64,000 nt of DNA from Azorinus chamasolen (lineage: Eukaryota; Mollusca; Bivalvia; Cardiida; Solecurtidae), in contig OY755252.1 in NCBI GenBank assembly GCA_963576725.1, forward strand, positions 53,159,059-53,223,058, read 5' to 3'. The translations under genes were made by a program, and so were the position numbers. Shown in pieces: positions 21,832-33,876 of the stretch. Within the stretch, counting starts at the first letter, position 1. Each line of letters begins with the position of its first letter. The notes beneath the pieces are model-generated. The model was not told the DNA's origin, ran no database searches, and saw only the letters and a list, made by a program, of their open reading frames with translations.

Positions 21832-22200
21832 ATTAAACTTCGATATCTCGTACTACAAGGGACCATACAAATGACTTCGAGATAACAGAGGTTTGAGTCA
21901 TCCGGTTTCTCAATATTTTGAAAATAGGAGATCCTCCGACAGCGAAAAAGAGCAATGCGAAAAGGCAATATTGCAGAAGACATATTATATTAATGCAGGT
22001 CTGATGTAATGCTGAAATCTCATATAGGAGCTTTGAGCATTACTTTCGACCCGCGTTAAGCTGTAACACATGTTTCTAGATACGCATACTTATACACTTT
22101 AGAACAATACTGCATTGTACATTAAGGGAGGATTGGACTTTTAGTTCGAGTCATCAGGGTTCGAGTTATCCGAGTTCGCGATATCGAAGTTCAACTGTAT
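21832..22200. mobile_element. MITE with CTTCGATATCTCG ends (block C)
   Basis: Closely matches the block B copy at 13788-14146, including the internal GATCCTCCGA and AAGGGAGGATTG-like segments, and ends GATATCGAAGTTCAACTGTA. It lies at the homologous position of the duplicated block. Confidence 0.6.
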
Positions 22201-22829
22201 AGGTAGTGTCATTCTCTTTGAAAAGCGGACACTTCAAACTTTCTAACTAACCGTGTCGCTGTCATTGTCGCATCTGTAAACAGTTTCGATTCTGATGGAT
22301 TCGGCGTCTCAACAGGATCTAAACTGTATGCTACTGTGGCAATGTTTTAGAAAGGAAAGTGGAAAATTCAAACGAACGAAATGTGTAGCTGACGACACAT
22401 TTGGCTGACGACAATATTTGGTATCTAAAGTGTTGCCAAAAGACATTAAATTAGATATATGAATAATGTTGCGTTTCATGTCAATCTATATTACTGTTTC
22501 TCCGAAAATCTTATGTTATATGTTACTATGTGTTACTATGCTATGTTACTTGTGAAAGATTTAACTAAGATACCTTTAACGTACCCTGACCGTACTCTCG
22601 ATGCAAACTTCCTGGACCCAGATGGGACGACCAACCAAGTCTGTGCCTCATCAGGATCTAACTGGTTCGACTCACGGTAAAAAGTTTTTCAAAAGAGTGA
22701 TCGGATATAGTTAACAATGTGCAAGAGTCAAGTAGGAGCAGATATTTTGTCAGTCCAGGGTAATAATTAACAGCCTGGAGTAATTATCAAGTTTCTCCGT
22801 AGGGCTATAACCATGCAAGAATCCTCAAG

Positions 22830-22877
22830 AAATTACCACAACACCCAGTGATTTTGGAGCAACAATACACCTCGTCG
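22830..22877 (+). other. Conserved non-coding exon end with GTAAGT donor (block C)
   Basis: Homologue of 14745-14790, ending ACACCTCGTCG|GTAAGTATGAAATC. Confidence 0.5.
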
Positions 22878-23120
22878 GTAAGTATGAAATCTTGAGTTTA
22901 TCAACATTAGAAAATGTACATTGAGCATTTGCGAATCATGTAGAACCAGAAATCTGCCGCGTTGGAGACACTGTATCTAATCAGGATCTTCACTGTTTGA
23001 CACCCATCAGTGTCTATACATAGGATATATTGTTCGTAGTCATTTTGTATAAACTGATATTAAACGAGTCTTTGAAAATGTTATTAACCCTTTCCCTCAT
23101 ATAAAGGTGTTTCACGCATT

Positions 23121-23189
23121 TGCAAACAGAGTAGACCCAGATCAGACGGCTCCTAGATGAGCCGTCTGATCAGGGTCTACTCTGTTTGC
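23121..23189. repeat. Near-perfect palindromic fold-back element
   Basis: GCAAACAGAGTAGACCCAGA, then TCAGACGGCTC facing its complement GAGCCGTCTGA and AGGGTCTACTCTGTTTGC. Belongs to the window's most abundant fold-back family. Confidence 0.85.
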
Positions 23190-23741
23190 TAATAGAATTT
23201 AATAGATCCATTTCTTTGCTTTCTAAAATGTCTGCAATGTTCTACCTTCCATATTTCTTTATAACTATTTTGTTAATGAATATGCAGCAGGTATTGAAAT
23301 TTGGCCTAAATACAGAACAGGGAAAGGGTTTAGCTCTGTAGACACGTAAAATGAAAACAGCATAATTTGAAAAACAAAATTCAAATCGCGTTTGAAAAAA
23401 GGGACACCGTTAAGCGAAACGAGTTTTTGTTTTCAAATCACGTTTAACAATTTGGGCAGCGTAACGTAATTTTAACAATGTTTCAAAGTCCGTGGACCAT
23501 GAGCCTTTCGTGTTCATTTAATACAATTTTAAAACAAAAGTTAGTATACAATAACGAGGTAGCAGTAAAGAAAGTAAACACAAAACTAACAGAGACTACA
23601 TACATTATGCTCGTACTTTATATTAGTAATAATGAACTAAGACCGACTAATAGTTCAGACACTTCTATGTCACGAGGTACATGAAATTTGCACTAGCGCA
23701 AGAAACTACATGTAGATATAGACCGCCAAACTGTGGATGAG

Positions 23742-23990
23742 TGTGTGGCGGCCGTAAAAAGTCGCCCCGTACTTCATTCTCAGTGTTGTTATATTTTCTG
23801 GTCCTTCGGGATCATTGGTTTTTAATTAATTAATTAAATAATTAATTGAATACTGCTTAAGCCGGCGCTATGGGACATGAGTAGTGTTGCGCTTTTAATT
23901 ACTACTCATGAACAGGCTCAATAAAACCGAGTCTGCAATTTTCTCTTTTTGAATTGCTAATTTTGCTTTCGAATGATCTCCAACTTTCAG
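23742..23990 (-). repeat. ~285-bp repeat family, minus copy
   Basis: Starts GTGTGGCGGCCGTAAAAAGTCGCCCCGTAC and runs through the shared GACTCGGTTTTATTGAGCC and CTTAAGCCGGCGC landmarks. It has a small TTAATTAAT insertion. Confidence 0.8.
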
Positions 23991-23994
23991 ACTA

Positions 23995-24192
23995 CAGGGT
24001 GTCCCAGAAAAAATGCAACCCAATTTCAATTCAGTATTATTCTAAACCTATTCAACCGATAGAAAATGTTTATATACCAGTATTTAGATACTTGTGTAAT
24101 TTTACACAACCTGCACCACCCTGGTGTATAAAACCTTTCTATCGGTTGAATAAATTTAGGGTAATAGGGAATTGAAATTGGGTGGCACCCTG
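23995..24192. mobile_element. 198-bp mariner-type MITE
   Basis: Begins CAGGGTGTCCCAG and ends with the complementary GGCACCCTG. Long inverted arms share CCCAATTTCAATTC and ATTCAACCGATAGAAA. TA dinucleotides flank both ends (23993-23994 and 24193-24194), consistent with a TA target-site duplication. No transposase. Confidence 0.8.
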
Positions 24193-24199
24193 TATATTT

Positions 24200-24650
24200 G
24201 TTTTAAAGTCGGGATTTAAGCTATTTACTTCTTTTGTAGTTTCCGGTTTTAAGCACACCTGAGTATGGTCAGGTGAGATTTTTGTAAATGACCACCGTCC
24301 GTTGTCCGTCCGTCTATTCGTCTGTCAGTCCGTCCATGCTTTAAACGGCATCTCCTCCAAATTCACAAGACAGAATGTAACCAAACTGTACATAAATGAT
24401 TTTATGGTCTGTTATGATCTGTCAAGAATTTGGACCTATGTTGAGTCAACACGCAAATTCTTCGGTTACGAATTTGAAAAAAATCTGGTGTTGTTAAAAT
24501 AGGACGAACTTTTAATGATTTACACAAATTGGTTCAACTGGTGCTGTCTATGTGTTCCAAATGATATAACACTTAACACTTTGTCACAGAGCACTTCATA
24601 TAAAATCAGACCTACAGATAAAAGTGCATACCCAATTACAAAAATCGTCA
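24200..24650. other. Dispersed non-coding repeat, no gene
   Basis: Contains a CCGTCCGTTGTCCGTCCGTC run and a following segment similar in style to the repeat at 28340-28750. No supported exon. Confidence 0.4.
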
Positions 24651-24651
24651 T

Positions 24652-24746
24652 TTCTCCACCAAACCATATACTGTGACCACTCTCTAGAATTGTCTCTTCG
24701 AGACGATTCCAAAGAGTGGCCACCTAATAGGGTTTGGTGGAGAAAT
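24652..24746. repeat. Fold-back hairpin (block C)
   Basis: TCTCCACCAAACCATATACTG faces its near-complement ending AGGGTTTGGTGGAGA. Homologue of 16148-16226. Confidence 0.75.
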
Positions 24747-24819
24747 AGAGGAGCTATTCTCGAAAATGTTTAAATTTACGCATCTTATACGAGCATGCTT
24801 TATGATCCTACTGAACTGT

Positions 24820-24970
24820 ATGCGTGAGTGTATGTGTGCGTGCATGCTCGTGTGCGTACACATGTGTATGTGTGTGTGTGTGTGTGTGTGTGAGTGAGAG
24901 AGAGAGTGTGTGCGTGCGTGCATGCGTGTGCGTATGTGCGTACGCGCACGATTGTGCGTGTGTCTTATTT
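24820..24970. repeat. (TG)n/(GTGC)n microsatellite
   Basis: TG-rich tract upstream of peptide paralogue C. Confidence 0.9.
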
Positions 24971-25217
24971 AGTTTGTGCCTCATTTATTTTCAATCGGTG
25001 TTTTTTCATTGAAGAACATGGTGTTGCCATATACTCATGTTTTGCTGATTATCCTTATATGGTATATGTTCATATTTTATCTGTCACTCAATTCAAAAAG
25101 AAAGATTTGTGTACTAAAAATTTAGAGTAATGACAGGTTTGCGTTGGGTTTATTGTTTTGTGTACACGTACATGTATTTTTATTAATATTTCAGCTCCTT
25201 CATATACCGTTCATACT

Positions 25218-25436
25218 ATGCTGCTGTTATGGACAGTTCTTGTCTTCTCCCTGTTAATATTACCGGAAAGCAATGGTCACAGCGATAATCAAAGTAGCAT
25301 CGACCGAGATGGAAGAGGAGATTTAGATGGCCTAGAGAGCTGGCATAGATGGCCCAGAGATCTGGGAGCAGCATGGGGAGGAAAGAGACCAGAAGGAGGA
25401 CAAGGAGGACCATGGAGGAGAAGAAGGAGGGGGTAG
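25218..25436 (+). CDS. Small secreted peptide precursor, paralogue C (72 aa)
   Basis: Begins MLLLWTVLVFSLLILPES (signal peptide), then an acidic DRDGRGDLDG segment, Trp-containing middle and a Gly/Arg C-terminus ending GGPWRRRRRG. The W-R5 ending parallels paralogue A although intervening sequence differs; both come from purine-rich GGA/GAA tracts. The exon starts at 25195 after an AG acceptor; AATAAA-like signals follow near 25487. Same length as A. A terminal Gly after a basic run resembles amidation-type processing, but this is speculation. Role unknown. Confidence 0.55.
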   Translation: MLLLWTVLVFSLLILPESNGHSDNQSSIDRDGRGDLDGLESWHRWPRDLGAAWGGKRPEGGQGGPWRRRRRG

Positions 25437-25499
25437 AGGACAATGGTGACTAGAGAGGACAACATCATACATATGGGACGAATCCTAAATAAATAACTG

Positions 25500-26150
25500 A
25501 AATTGCGCAGTGAATTTTGTTATGACATATACACTTGCAGTGTATTTTGTTTCTCCACTTAAAAGCAATCTCAAGTTATTACCAAAACATAATTTAATTT
25601 GCAAACAGTTTAAATCTTGATCAAGTGCGATCTATGATTCTTGACCTCTATGAGTAGCTATTCAACCGTGGCGGTCATGGGATTAACTCATTGGTGCCCA
25701 GTGCCCTTCAAAGGAACATAGGCAAACAATGTAACCACCGAACAGAGGACTCTTGAAGGAGTCCTGTAATCAGAGTTCATACTGTTTGCTGAACCCATCA
25801 ATGACAACACATCATTTGTTTCCTGTGCCATGTCAACATGAAAAATTGGACGGGTTAAAAAATAAGATCTGGACGGACTGTCCTTAAATAATATGGAAAC
25901 AAATATAAAACCAAACCAAATGATATTCTTACTGACCCCATGGACATAAATACGATCATTTGAGTCTTAGATTATCCCCTATCCTGAGCTTAACCTGTCA
26001 AACATTCTCAAGAATATAACACACACACTTGCCTGACAAGCGTTCGCTATCGGATCGATAACAGAAGCATAGCGAAGTAACTCAACGTCTGATCAGGTTC
26101 GAAAGCTATCTGACACTCGGTAAAGTTGCTGAAATGATTAAACGAATTTG
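25500..26150 (+). repeat. Duplicated 3' flank of the peptide gene (block C)
   Basis: Homologue of 950-1620, including the TTAACTCATTGGTGCCCAGTG segment. Non-coding. Confidence 0.65.
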
Positions 26151-26157
26151 AAGAAGG

Positions 26158-26407
26158 TTAACCCTTCGCTTGCTGAATTTTAAAATACATTTCTCCTTCT
26201 TTACCCATGCCCTGTTGTATAATTACATATATATTCACTGTGTACAGGTATTTCGCTGTGCAATCACTGCTGTGGAGTGCACTGGTTGCACAATCAACTG
26301 GTAAATAGTGCAGACCCTGATGAGACAGCTCCTGCAGGAGCTGTCTCATCTGGGTCTTCACTATTTACAGGTAGGTATATTGACGTGAATAGCAAGCGAA
26401 GGGTTAA
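26158..26407. mobile_element. 250-bp MITE with TTAA ends (piggyBac-like) carrying an inner palindrome
   Basis: TTAA-CCCTTCGCTTGCTG at the left and AGCAAGCGAAGGG-TTAA at the right. It contains a 68-bp palindrome (26301-26368) with GACAGCTCCTGCAGGAGCTGTC at the centre. A second 250-bp copy is at 45578-45827 and a shorter one at 62675-62891. TTAA target sites suggest piggyBac-type mobilisation. Confidence 0.8.
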
Positions 26408-28284
26408 GGTTAAACAATGTAACAAATCGGAATTAATTCTCCTCATATGAACGCTCTTTACGCCTTTGCAAACAGAGTCGACTCATATCAGACGGCTCAT
26501 GTAGGAGTCGTTAGGTCAGAGGGGAGGCTATGTTCTGTTTGCTTACAAGAATATTTTTTATATGAAATATACAGTTGCAACAGGGACCCGTTTAATCATA
26601 TATTGTAGTTCTAACATGCGATGACCGCAAATTGAATAAGCGATCGTCACGTGTTAGAACTAATGATCATTTCTGTCATACATGACTTAGCCTTATCAGA
26701 GATAAGTTGCCTAGATCTGATTTTCATAGAACGAAAGTTCTCAGACTAAGACAATTTTTAACCTCGCACCAGCATACTTAAATTTTCATGGGTCCGCTTT
26801 GTAAAAAAAAATCGCACTGTCTAACGTATGACGATAGTAATTATACCATACTTAGTATAACTATTTATTTTAGCATGCATTTTATTATTCATATTGTTAT
26901 GTAAATAACACCATCAATAATATACAAAACAATCTAGCTTTTCGATTACTGTGACAAATTACTTTGTCGAGCTCTCCACAAAACTGGATATTGATTTCAT
27001 GTTAAACTTTCGTAATATGTTCAGTTCGAAATAACATTTGTGATGATCATGTAGGTTCAAAGAAAAAAAAGTAGCAATTTGGGGGACACGGGATATATAC
27101 ATTTGCATGTAGCGAGGTACAATTACTTTGACTAACTCGAAACTGTTAAACCGACTTTTAAACTTTATTTTAATATTTTCTAAGGGTTTGTATTGTGTGG
27201 GCAAATTAATTTGTATTGGATCTACCAGAAGTAAAACAGTGTAAATATAATGTGGCAATTAGAAACAAACTAAGAATAGCACGGTGCCCCGATAGCGACA
27301 AATGAAATCTCGCCATATTTACACTGTTGAAGTATTTCTGAGACATACATAGATGAGATATTAAGCACTGTTAAATATCGCTAGTCACTTCTCGCAAGTA
27401 GTAACATGCGATATTAAACGGGCGTTAATAGCTCTAGTCAACACATACGATATTTGAAAAAGGCTATATTATAGCCTATACAATCCCTCCCCAGACATAC
27501 ATACATGCGATATTAAGCCCTTTTTACTTGCACATGATTTCAATGGCGTTAACAAACGACTAAGAAAAAATGCATCAACACCGGACCGAGAGTATCCAAA
27601 CAGACATACGCTTAATATCGCTGGTCTATAATATCGCATGTGTCGACTAGCGCTAGAGATGTACACGCGCAGTCGGAGTTCGCAATAGGTGTTTTCGCCC
27701 TATATAATCTATGTAAAAATGGCTCACTTTCGTGCTCTGCAGCCTAGACCACAACAAGATGTGAGTCTAATGATGCACATTGTGCTCATCTATGAACATG
27801 CCCCTTTGTTTAAGCATTATTTGATTATACAATCACCGTCTACTGTTTCCACCATCCTCCGTTGAATAAAAACACTGTCCAAAAACACACTACCAAAACA
27901 ACATGGCCGACCCAAGCAATGCCTCTTTAATATCCATCAGGAAAAAGTCCTGAAATGGAAAGAAATAAACACTGTCATTGTCTTGTCAAGATCAGAAATA
28001 ATTCATTTTCAACCAAAAAATACAGCCTAAGCTCCACACAGGAACCAACAGACATGTCAAATCAAGCATATTCATTTTTTCGAAGAACTATTTGCAAGGA
28101 AGCAAAATCTCACAGGGCCGACACCAATACGACGTTCGCAGTTCGACATTAGAGCTGGGTGTTGTCTCAAAGTGGTCTCATGTCGACAATACAATACAGG
28201 TAAGTACAGTAAAATCCCTGTACACCGAACACAAGCGGTTTTACGCAAGCGTAAGATGGCTGCGTTAAACACGTTTAAGTAGAT
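26408..28284. other. Intergenic, no gene recognised
   Basis: AT-rich. A decayed fold-back lies near 26470-26545 and GCGATATTAA words recur at 27400-27630. The minus-strand 99-codon frame at 26959-27258 has no recognisable domain. Confidence 0.4.
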
Positions 28285-28800
28285 AAAGCGGAGAGCATTA
28301 TAATGTCTCCCACCACATAGTGGTGTGAGAGAGATAGAGGTTTACCCCTTTCCGTCTGTCTGTCCGTCTCATCCGACCTTCACCAAATTTTATAAAAATC
28401 TTAATCGCTATAAAATCTAGACCAAGTTTGATACCCAGCAAGATTGTTTCAGGAAATTCAGAGTTATGGCCCTTGATGTATCCAAATTTGGCCTTTTTAG
28501 CCTTGTCCGCTCTCTAAGTAAAAAAGTCTCATCCAAATTTCACCGAGCCTTATAAAGATGCTTATGGCTATATAATCAAAGTTGGCATTTTTAGCCTTGT
28601 CCACTCTCTAAGTCTCTCTAAAATATCTATGGCTATAATATCCAGGTCAAGTTTAATAATCAGCAAGATTGAACTAGGTACTTAAGAGTTATGGCCCTTG
28701 AATATTAAGAAATTGGCCTTTGTAGCCTTGTCCACTCTCTAAGTCATTATTTTTGCATTTGTAGAGCTTATCATAGCTTCATTTGTAAAGCCACTGATAT
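28285..28800. repeat. Dispersed repeat with internal ~145-bp tandem modules
   Basis: After a CCGTCTGTCTGTCCGTCTC run, modules containing TTCACCAAATTTTAT, CCAAGTTTGATACCCAGCAAG, GAGTTATGGCCCTTGA and AGCCTTGTCC(G/A)CTCTCTAAGT repeat about three times with truncations. Non-coding. Confidence 0.7.
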
Positions 28801-29960
28801 AAAACATCACACGATTCCACAAAATGATCTTTGGATAACATCCAATCATTTTTGAGACATGAGCAGGTGGGAGACATATGTTGTTGGTTTAAGAAAAGAT
28901 AGAAATTTTAGTAATTTTGATTATGCAAAATTTTGAATTGGCACTTCAGTAGGTTCAAAAGTGGTTTTCACTCTGGCATTTGTTTTTGAACAGATATGGA
29001 AGAGTTGTTTTTGCAGCAGACGACAATATTTGCAGACATTAATTGCTCAGAGTGCAGAAGGTATTTGGAGTACATTATGCTAGACAGCAACTAACCTGCA
29101 AATGACCTGCATAATGTTAACAACACATCAAACAAAAGTGTTCTTGGGCATTAATAAGGCTAAGTGAGCACAGTGAAAACTATTGCAGCTGCATTTTTCT
29201 GGAGTGTAGTTTCACAGTTAATCATGGTCATTCACTGTTAGGCTATGCTCCACATTGGTCTGTAGGAAAAAAATCTACTGGGTTTATGTAAATGAAAATA
29301 CACGTATAACAAAAACGTATAACAGAATCAGTTACAGAATGTCCCCTAATCAAACTGACAACTGGTTTCGATGAGCAAAGTATCTAAATTTCAACCAATC
29401 ACAGACCATGACAACCAACCCCTTTCAAACACCTGTCATTAAGTTCAGAGTACCCACATACCCCTACTTACCAATTTTCCGAAAAGATCTAATATGTAAA
29501 GTGTGACCAATCAGAGAAAACCTAACCATTATCATGTTAACCAAGTCTTTCAAAAAACTTGATTGAGTTTGGGGTACCCAAAATACCCATAAATGCCATC
29601 TTTCAGCAAAATCGAACAATATTTAATTTTCGACAAATCAGAGCCCATCATTCAGTTACCATGGCACCCAATTCTTTCGAAAGATCCACCAACCAATTTG
29701 GCGAACATTAAAGCGAACTGCCACTGGGTGTCAATTGATCAAACCTCGCCACGATAAAAGTTTGCCGTTCTACAAGCTGCTATGATATTGAGACCGCTTT
29801 GAGACGATCAAAGTTCAAGACGCTGAAAGGAGGATAGGGATTTGCACTAGCATAAATTAAACATTAAACATGTTAATAATTGTCATCGTGTTTAAAATCA
29901 AAGATTTTCACATTGACCATAACTTCAACATTATTTTAAAAGCAGATGGTCTGTCAGAAT
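28801..29960. other. Intergenic, no gene recognised
   Basis: No supported exon or element. Ends at the start of block D homology. Confidence 0.4.
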
Positions 29961-31265
29961 ACATTGTGTAATTATGGTACAGTAAATTACTTCGAGATAA
30001 CAGATGTTCAAGTAATCCGATTTCTGAACATTCTGAAAATAGAAGATTCTCCGAAACCAAAGCGGCAATGCGAAAAGGGAACATTGCAAATGATATCTTG
30101 TAATGCTGAACTCTCTTGTAGGAGCTTTCATCATTACTTTTGATCTGCATTAAGATGTAAAAATTGTGTCTCTGGATATGCGTTCTTACTTATACACTTT
30201 AGAACTTTTCTGTATTGTAAATTTTAGGAGGATCGAACCTTTTCTTCGAGTCATCCTGAGTTCGAGTCAGCCGAGTTTTAGATATCGAAGTTTAGGACTC
30301 GTATTCATAAGGAGAAACTTTCGAATATTCCTTAATCTTATAAAATCAATACAAGTAAAGATATTGTAGAGAAATAAAGCTGTATATAAGATATATACTT
30401 AACCAAATATTCTAGAAGTCATTGAATGAAATTTTACTCAATAGTTTTGCTATAAATGCAGACAAAAAAATTCTCCTTAAATTGTCCTAAGGTTAAACAA
30501 TTGCTAAGGAGCTTTATGAATATGGGCCCAGTTGTATAGATACTGTCATTCCTGTTTTAATTTCTTTGAAATAGTGGACATTTTAAAATTTCATAGATAA
30601 ATCCTTTATCTACAAAAGTAAAATCCATACTGTCTAGGTAATATATGTTAAATACTTCTCATAACCAAACCGTGTCTTATAAAAGTTATAATTACTAAGA
30701 AGTGAACTACGATGTCCACTCTTGTTTAATGTTATCAATTAACATAGTTTTAAACTCGTTAACAAATAAATTAGGGTAGAGGGGATACGTTTGTGTTTTC
30801 TTTTGTTGCTGTTCGGGCGGCTGTTTGTTCTGTTGTGTTGTTTCCTGCATGACTCATATTTGTACTTTATCAATATAACTGTTATTAAATACATAAGCAA
30901 CTCTAAATTCACTTACAATTTTACAAACATTAGAAATCCTGTTTTTGTAACCATTTCTCAAATCAAGCAAACCTTATTCATAAACAGTTTTAATATTGTA
31001 TTATCAGATTTTATAACTTTGCACACCAATATTTGATAATTCTAGTATAACGAGAAATATATAATGGATAGCACACTAGCATTACTTTATTACCTGCATT
31101 AAGCTGTAACACATGTTTCCAGATATACGTGCATTTTAGAACAAGGTTGTATTGTATATTAAGGAAGGACTGAACCTCTACTTCGAGTTATCTGAGTTTG
31201 AGTTGTCCGAGTTTGAGTTATCCGAGTTCAAGATATTGAAGTTTAGCTTTCTAGGTATTATATTG
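29960..31265. repeat. Block D upstream homology: two MITE remnants plus insertions
   Basis: 29970-30300 and 31090-31260 match the two parts of the CTTCGATATCTCG MITE of blocks B and C, separated by unrelated AT-rich sequence and a Naiad stub. The second part has extra direct copies of the GAGTT(A/G)TCCGAGTT motif. Confidence 0.5.
30776..30869 (+). mobile_element. ~94-bp Naiad 3'-end stub
   Basis: Matches the terminal part of the Naiad tail from GAGGGGATACG, through GTTGCTGTTCGGGCG, to TTTCCTGCATGACTCAT and TGTACTTTAT, with an internal deletion. Extreme 5'-truncated insertion. Confidence 0.75.
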
Positions 31266-31883
31266 TCATTATATTGTCATTACTGTTTTCATCTCATTGG
31301 AAAAGCGGATATTTCAAACTTTCTAATTAACGGTGTCGATGTTATTGTCGCATCTGTAATTACTTATGTTAACAGTTTGGATCCAAACTATCTGGTAATA
31401 TGGCAATGTTTTAGAAAAAAATGGAAAATTCAAACAAACGAAATGTGTAACTGACGACGAATTTTGCAGATGACAATATTTGGCATAGAAAAAGTTTCCA
31501 AAATGTATTATGTTAGATACAATTAAAATAAGTGTATGCTAATAAACTCTTTAGATATATTGATTGTGAAAGATTTAATCAAGATAACACCAGCGTTGTG
31601 AAAAAGTGTTTACTCTTTTCTCGCGTAGCCCGGACCTCACTCTCGATGCAAACAGTTTGAATCCCGATGTGACGATCGAAAACGTCGGCGTCTAATCAGG
31701 ATCCAACTTGTTAGACTCACGGCATAAAACTTCTTAAACGACTGGTGGACTCGGATAGAGTTAAAAATATACAAGAAGAGTCAAGTTAGAGCAGATCTTA
31801 TTTTGTCAGTCCGGGGTAATAATTAACAGCCTGGCGTAATTAGAAAGTTTCTCTGCAGAGATAACCATGCAAGAACCCTGAAG

Positions 31884-31931
31884 TAATCCACACAACATCC
31901 AAGGAGTTTTCAGCAACAATACACCTCGTCG
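31884..31931 (+). other. Conserved non-coding exon end with GTAAGT donor (block D)
   Basis: CAACAATACACCTCGTCG|GTAAGTAAG, homologous to blocks B, C and E. The next recognisable exon downstream is the signal-peptide exon at 32271-32363. Confidence 0.5.
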
Positions 31932-32270
31932 GTAAGTAAGAAATCTAGTTTTTCAAATATTAGAAAATGTATTTCGGCATTTGCGAATCGTGTAGAACCA
32001 CAACATCCATGGCGTTGGAAACATTGAATCTAATCAGGATATACACTGTTTGACACCCATCAATGTCATCCTGCAAGAAATCTAGTTTATCAAATATAAT
32101 CTCTAACGTAAGAAAATGAACCTTGCTTATTTGCACTTTTAATAACTGCTCATGAACAGACTCAATAACACCGAGTTTGTAATGTTCGTTTTTCGTATGC
32201 GTTGCTATATTTGCTTTCGAAGGATCTCATCTTATCAAAATGTTTCTACTTTTTGTATTTATTTCACCAG

Positions 32271-32363
32271 ATTACGAAAACTTTTCACTTTTGAGGATGA
32301 TGTATACCACGGAAGTTCTGGTTCTATTTCTGCTCTTTTCAAATATAGGCGATGCCAACGCAG
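32271..32363 (+). CDS. Signal-peptide exon of a secreted protein (coding from 32297)
   Basis: A pyrimidine-rich tract ending CACCAG (acceptor at 32269-32270) precedes a short leader and ATG ATG. The exon encodes MMYTTEVLVLFLLFSNIGDANA, a signal peptide with an Ala-x-Ala-type end, and stops in phase 1 at a GTAAG donor (32364). Its paralogue at 48730-48821 keeps both splice sites. The phase-1 end fits the ShKT-type exon at 45231, which starts in phase 1, but 13 kb of repeats lies between them. Start chosen at the first ATG after the acceptor; the second ATG is three bases on. Confidence 0.55.
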
Positions 32364-32449
32364 GTAAGAACCATGCTTTCGATGTTTTCATGTTGCATTC
32401 ATACAGAACAACAGAAGAAGGTGCATACTTTAATACTAAACCCATCATT

Positions 32450-33330
32450 TCCCCACCAAGTCCTATATTGTGACCACTCTTTAGAATCGTTTCGAAGAGA
32501 GGGTGTAGTGTAGCTGTATATAACAGTTACTATCGGACAGGTTTTAAGCTACGCATCTTATCTGGACCTTTGATTTCACAGTATTGTCAGCAATTCCTAT
32601 TTAACCCCTTACATCATACTACGCCTTTAAATACAGAGCGCACCCAGACCAAACGGCTCATGTAGGAACCGTTTGATTAGGGTTTGCTTTGTTTATGGAA
32701 TGGTATAGATATTGTTATATAGTTGTCGCCATGGCAAGATACGAGCTTTCCGAATCACGATTGACCTGCATTAAGTTATCACCTGCTTTTATACCTCCTA
32801 TGTTCACTACATAAATGGTCGCTTAAGACAGATTCTACTGTATACCATTTTAGTCTTGACAACACATTATCACTCACATAAAGGGATGGAAAAGTATTAT
32901 TTCATATATTATTATAGTTATGTGCTTAAATATTATGTTATCTTGCTTTATTTCATGTTATTCTGCTTTATATTTTGCTATCTGATACTAATTGATAACG
33001 TGTTTCGCTATCTTTTTGCGTGTTTATATTGCTAAATTGCTATGTGTGTCGACTTTAACATTTAACTGATAGGTACGCCTTTTAACGTCAATGGAAACAT
33101 AGTAAAGCAGAGTTTATCTTAAGCAGTCATTCATTTATCAAACACAGGCGTCTTAAAAAGCAGATGGTTGCTTTATGCAGGACAAACGTAATGCAGAAAG
33201 GTCCTGTAAGGGATTTCTGTATTACTTTTGACATGCATGAAGCTATCACCTGCCTTATAAGCGCATGCTTAGACAATGTGTAACGGCCGCTTAACCATTT
33301 CCTTCATATGAACGTGTTTTCACGCATTTG
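32450..33330. other. Intergenic with hairpin half-arm and decayed fold-backs
   Basis: Contains a half arm of the block hairpin (CCACCAAGTCCTATATTGTGACCACTC, 32450-32485) and a decayed fold-back at 32630-32700 (AAACGGCTCATGTAGGAACCGTTTG). No gene. Confidence 0.45.
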
Positions 33331-33331
33331 C

Positions 33332-33399
33332 AAACAGAATAATTCCAGATAAGACAGCTCCCATAGAAGCCGTCTAATCAGGGTCTGCTCTGTTTGCTA
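33332..33399. repeat. Palindromic fold-back element
   Basis: GCAAACAGA...AGACAGCTCCC faces GCCGTCT...TCTGTTTGC. Same family as 23121-23189, diverged. Confidence 0.7.
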
Positions 33400-33703
33400 A
33401 TGGAATTTGAAAAATCTGTTTCTTTACTTTCTGAAATGGCTACAATTTTCTATCTTTCATATTTCATTATAACTATTTAGTCCATGAATATTTAGTAGGT
33501 ATCAACATTTGGAATAAATATAAATCAGGGACCGCGTTAAGACAGGTTACACTCAATGCTCAGATCGCTCCAACAAGGTCTACTCTGTCTGCTGTATGTA
33601 TGACTATAGATCTGTTTCTACAGTTTCGATAGATATAATTATATTCTATTTCTATTGTATATGTTAAATTCTACAGTTTCTGACATGTTTTCCAATACTC
33701 CTG

Positions 33704-33835
33704 CAAATAATAAGCTCTATTAACACTACTAAATAATAAGCTCTATTAACACTACTAAATAATAAGCTCTATTAACACTACTAAAATAATAAGCTCTATT
33801 AACACTACTAAATAACAAGTTCTTTTAACACTACT
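33704..33835. repeat. 26-bp minisatellite
   Basis: About five copies of AATAATAAGCTCTATTAACACTACTA. Confidence 0.95.
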
Positions 33836-33876
33836 TACCCTTTTAACATTACCACTAATTAATCATCGGCTATCGG

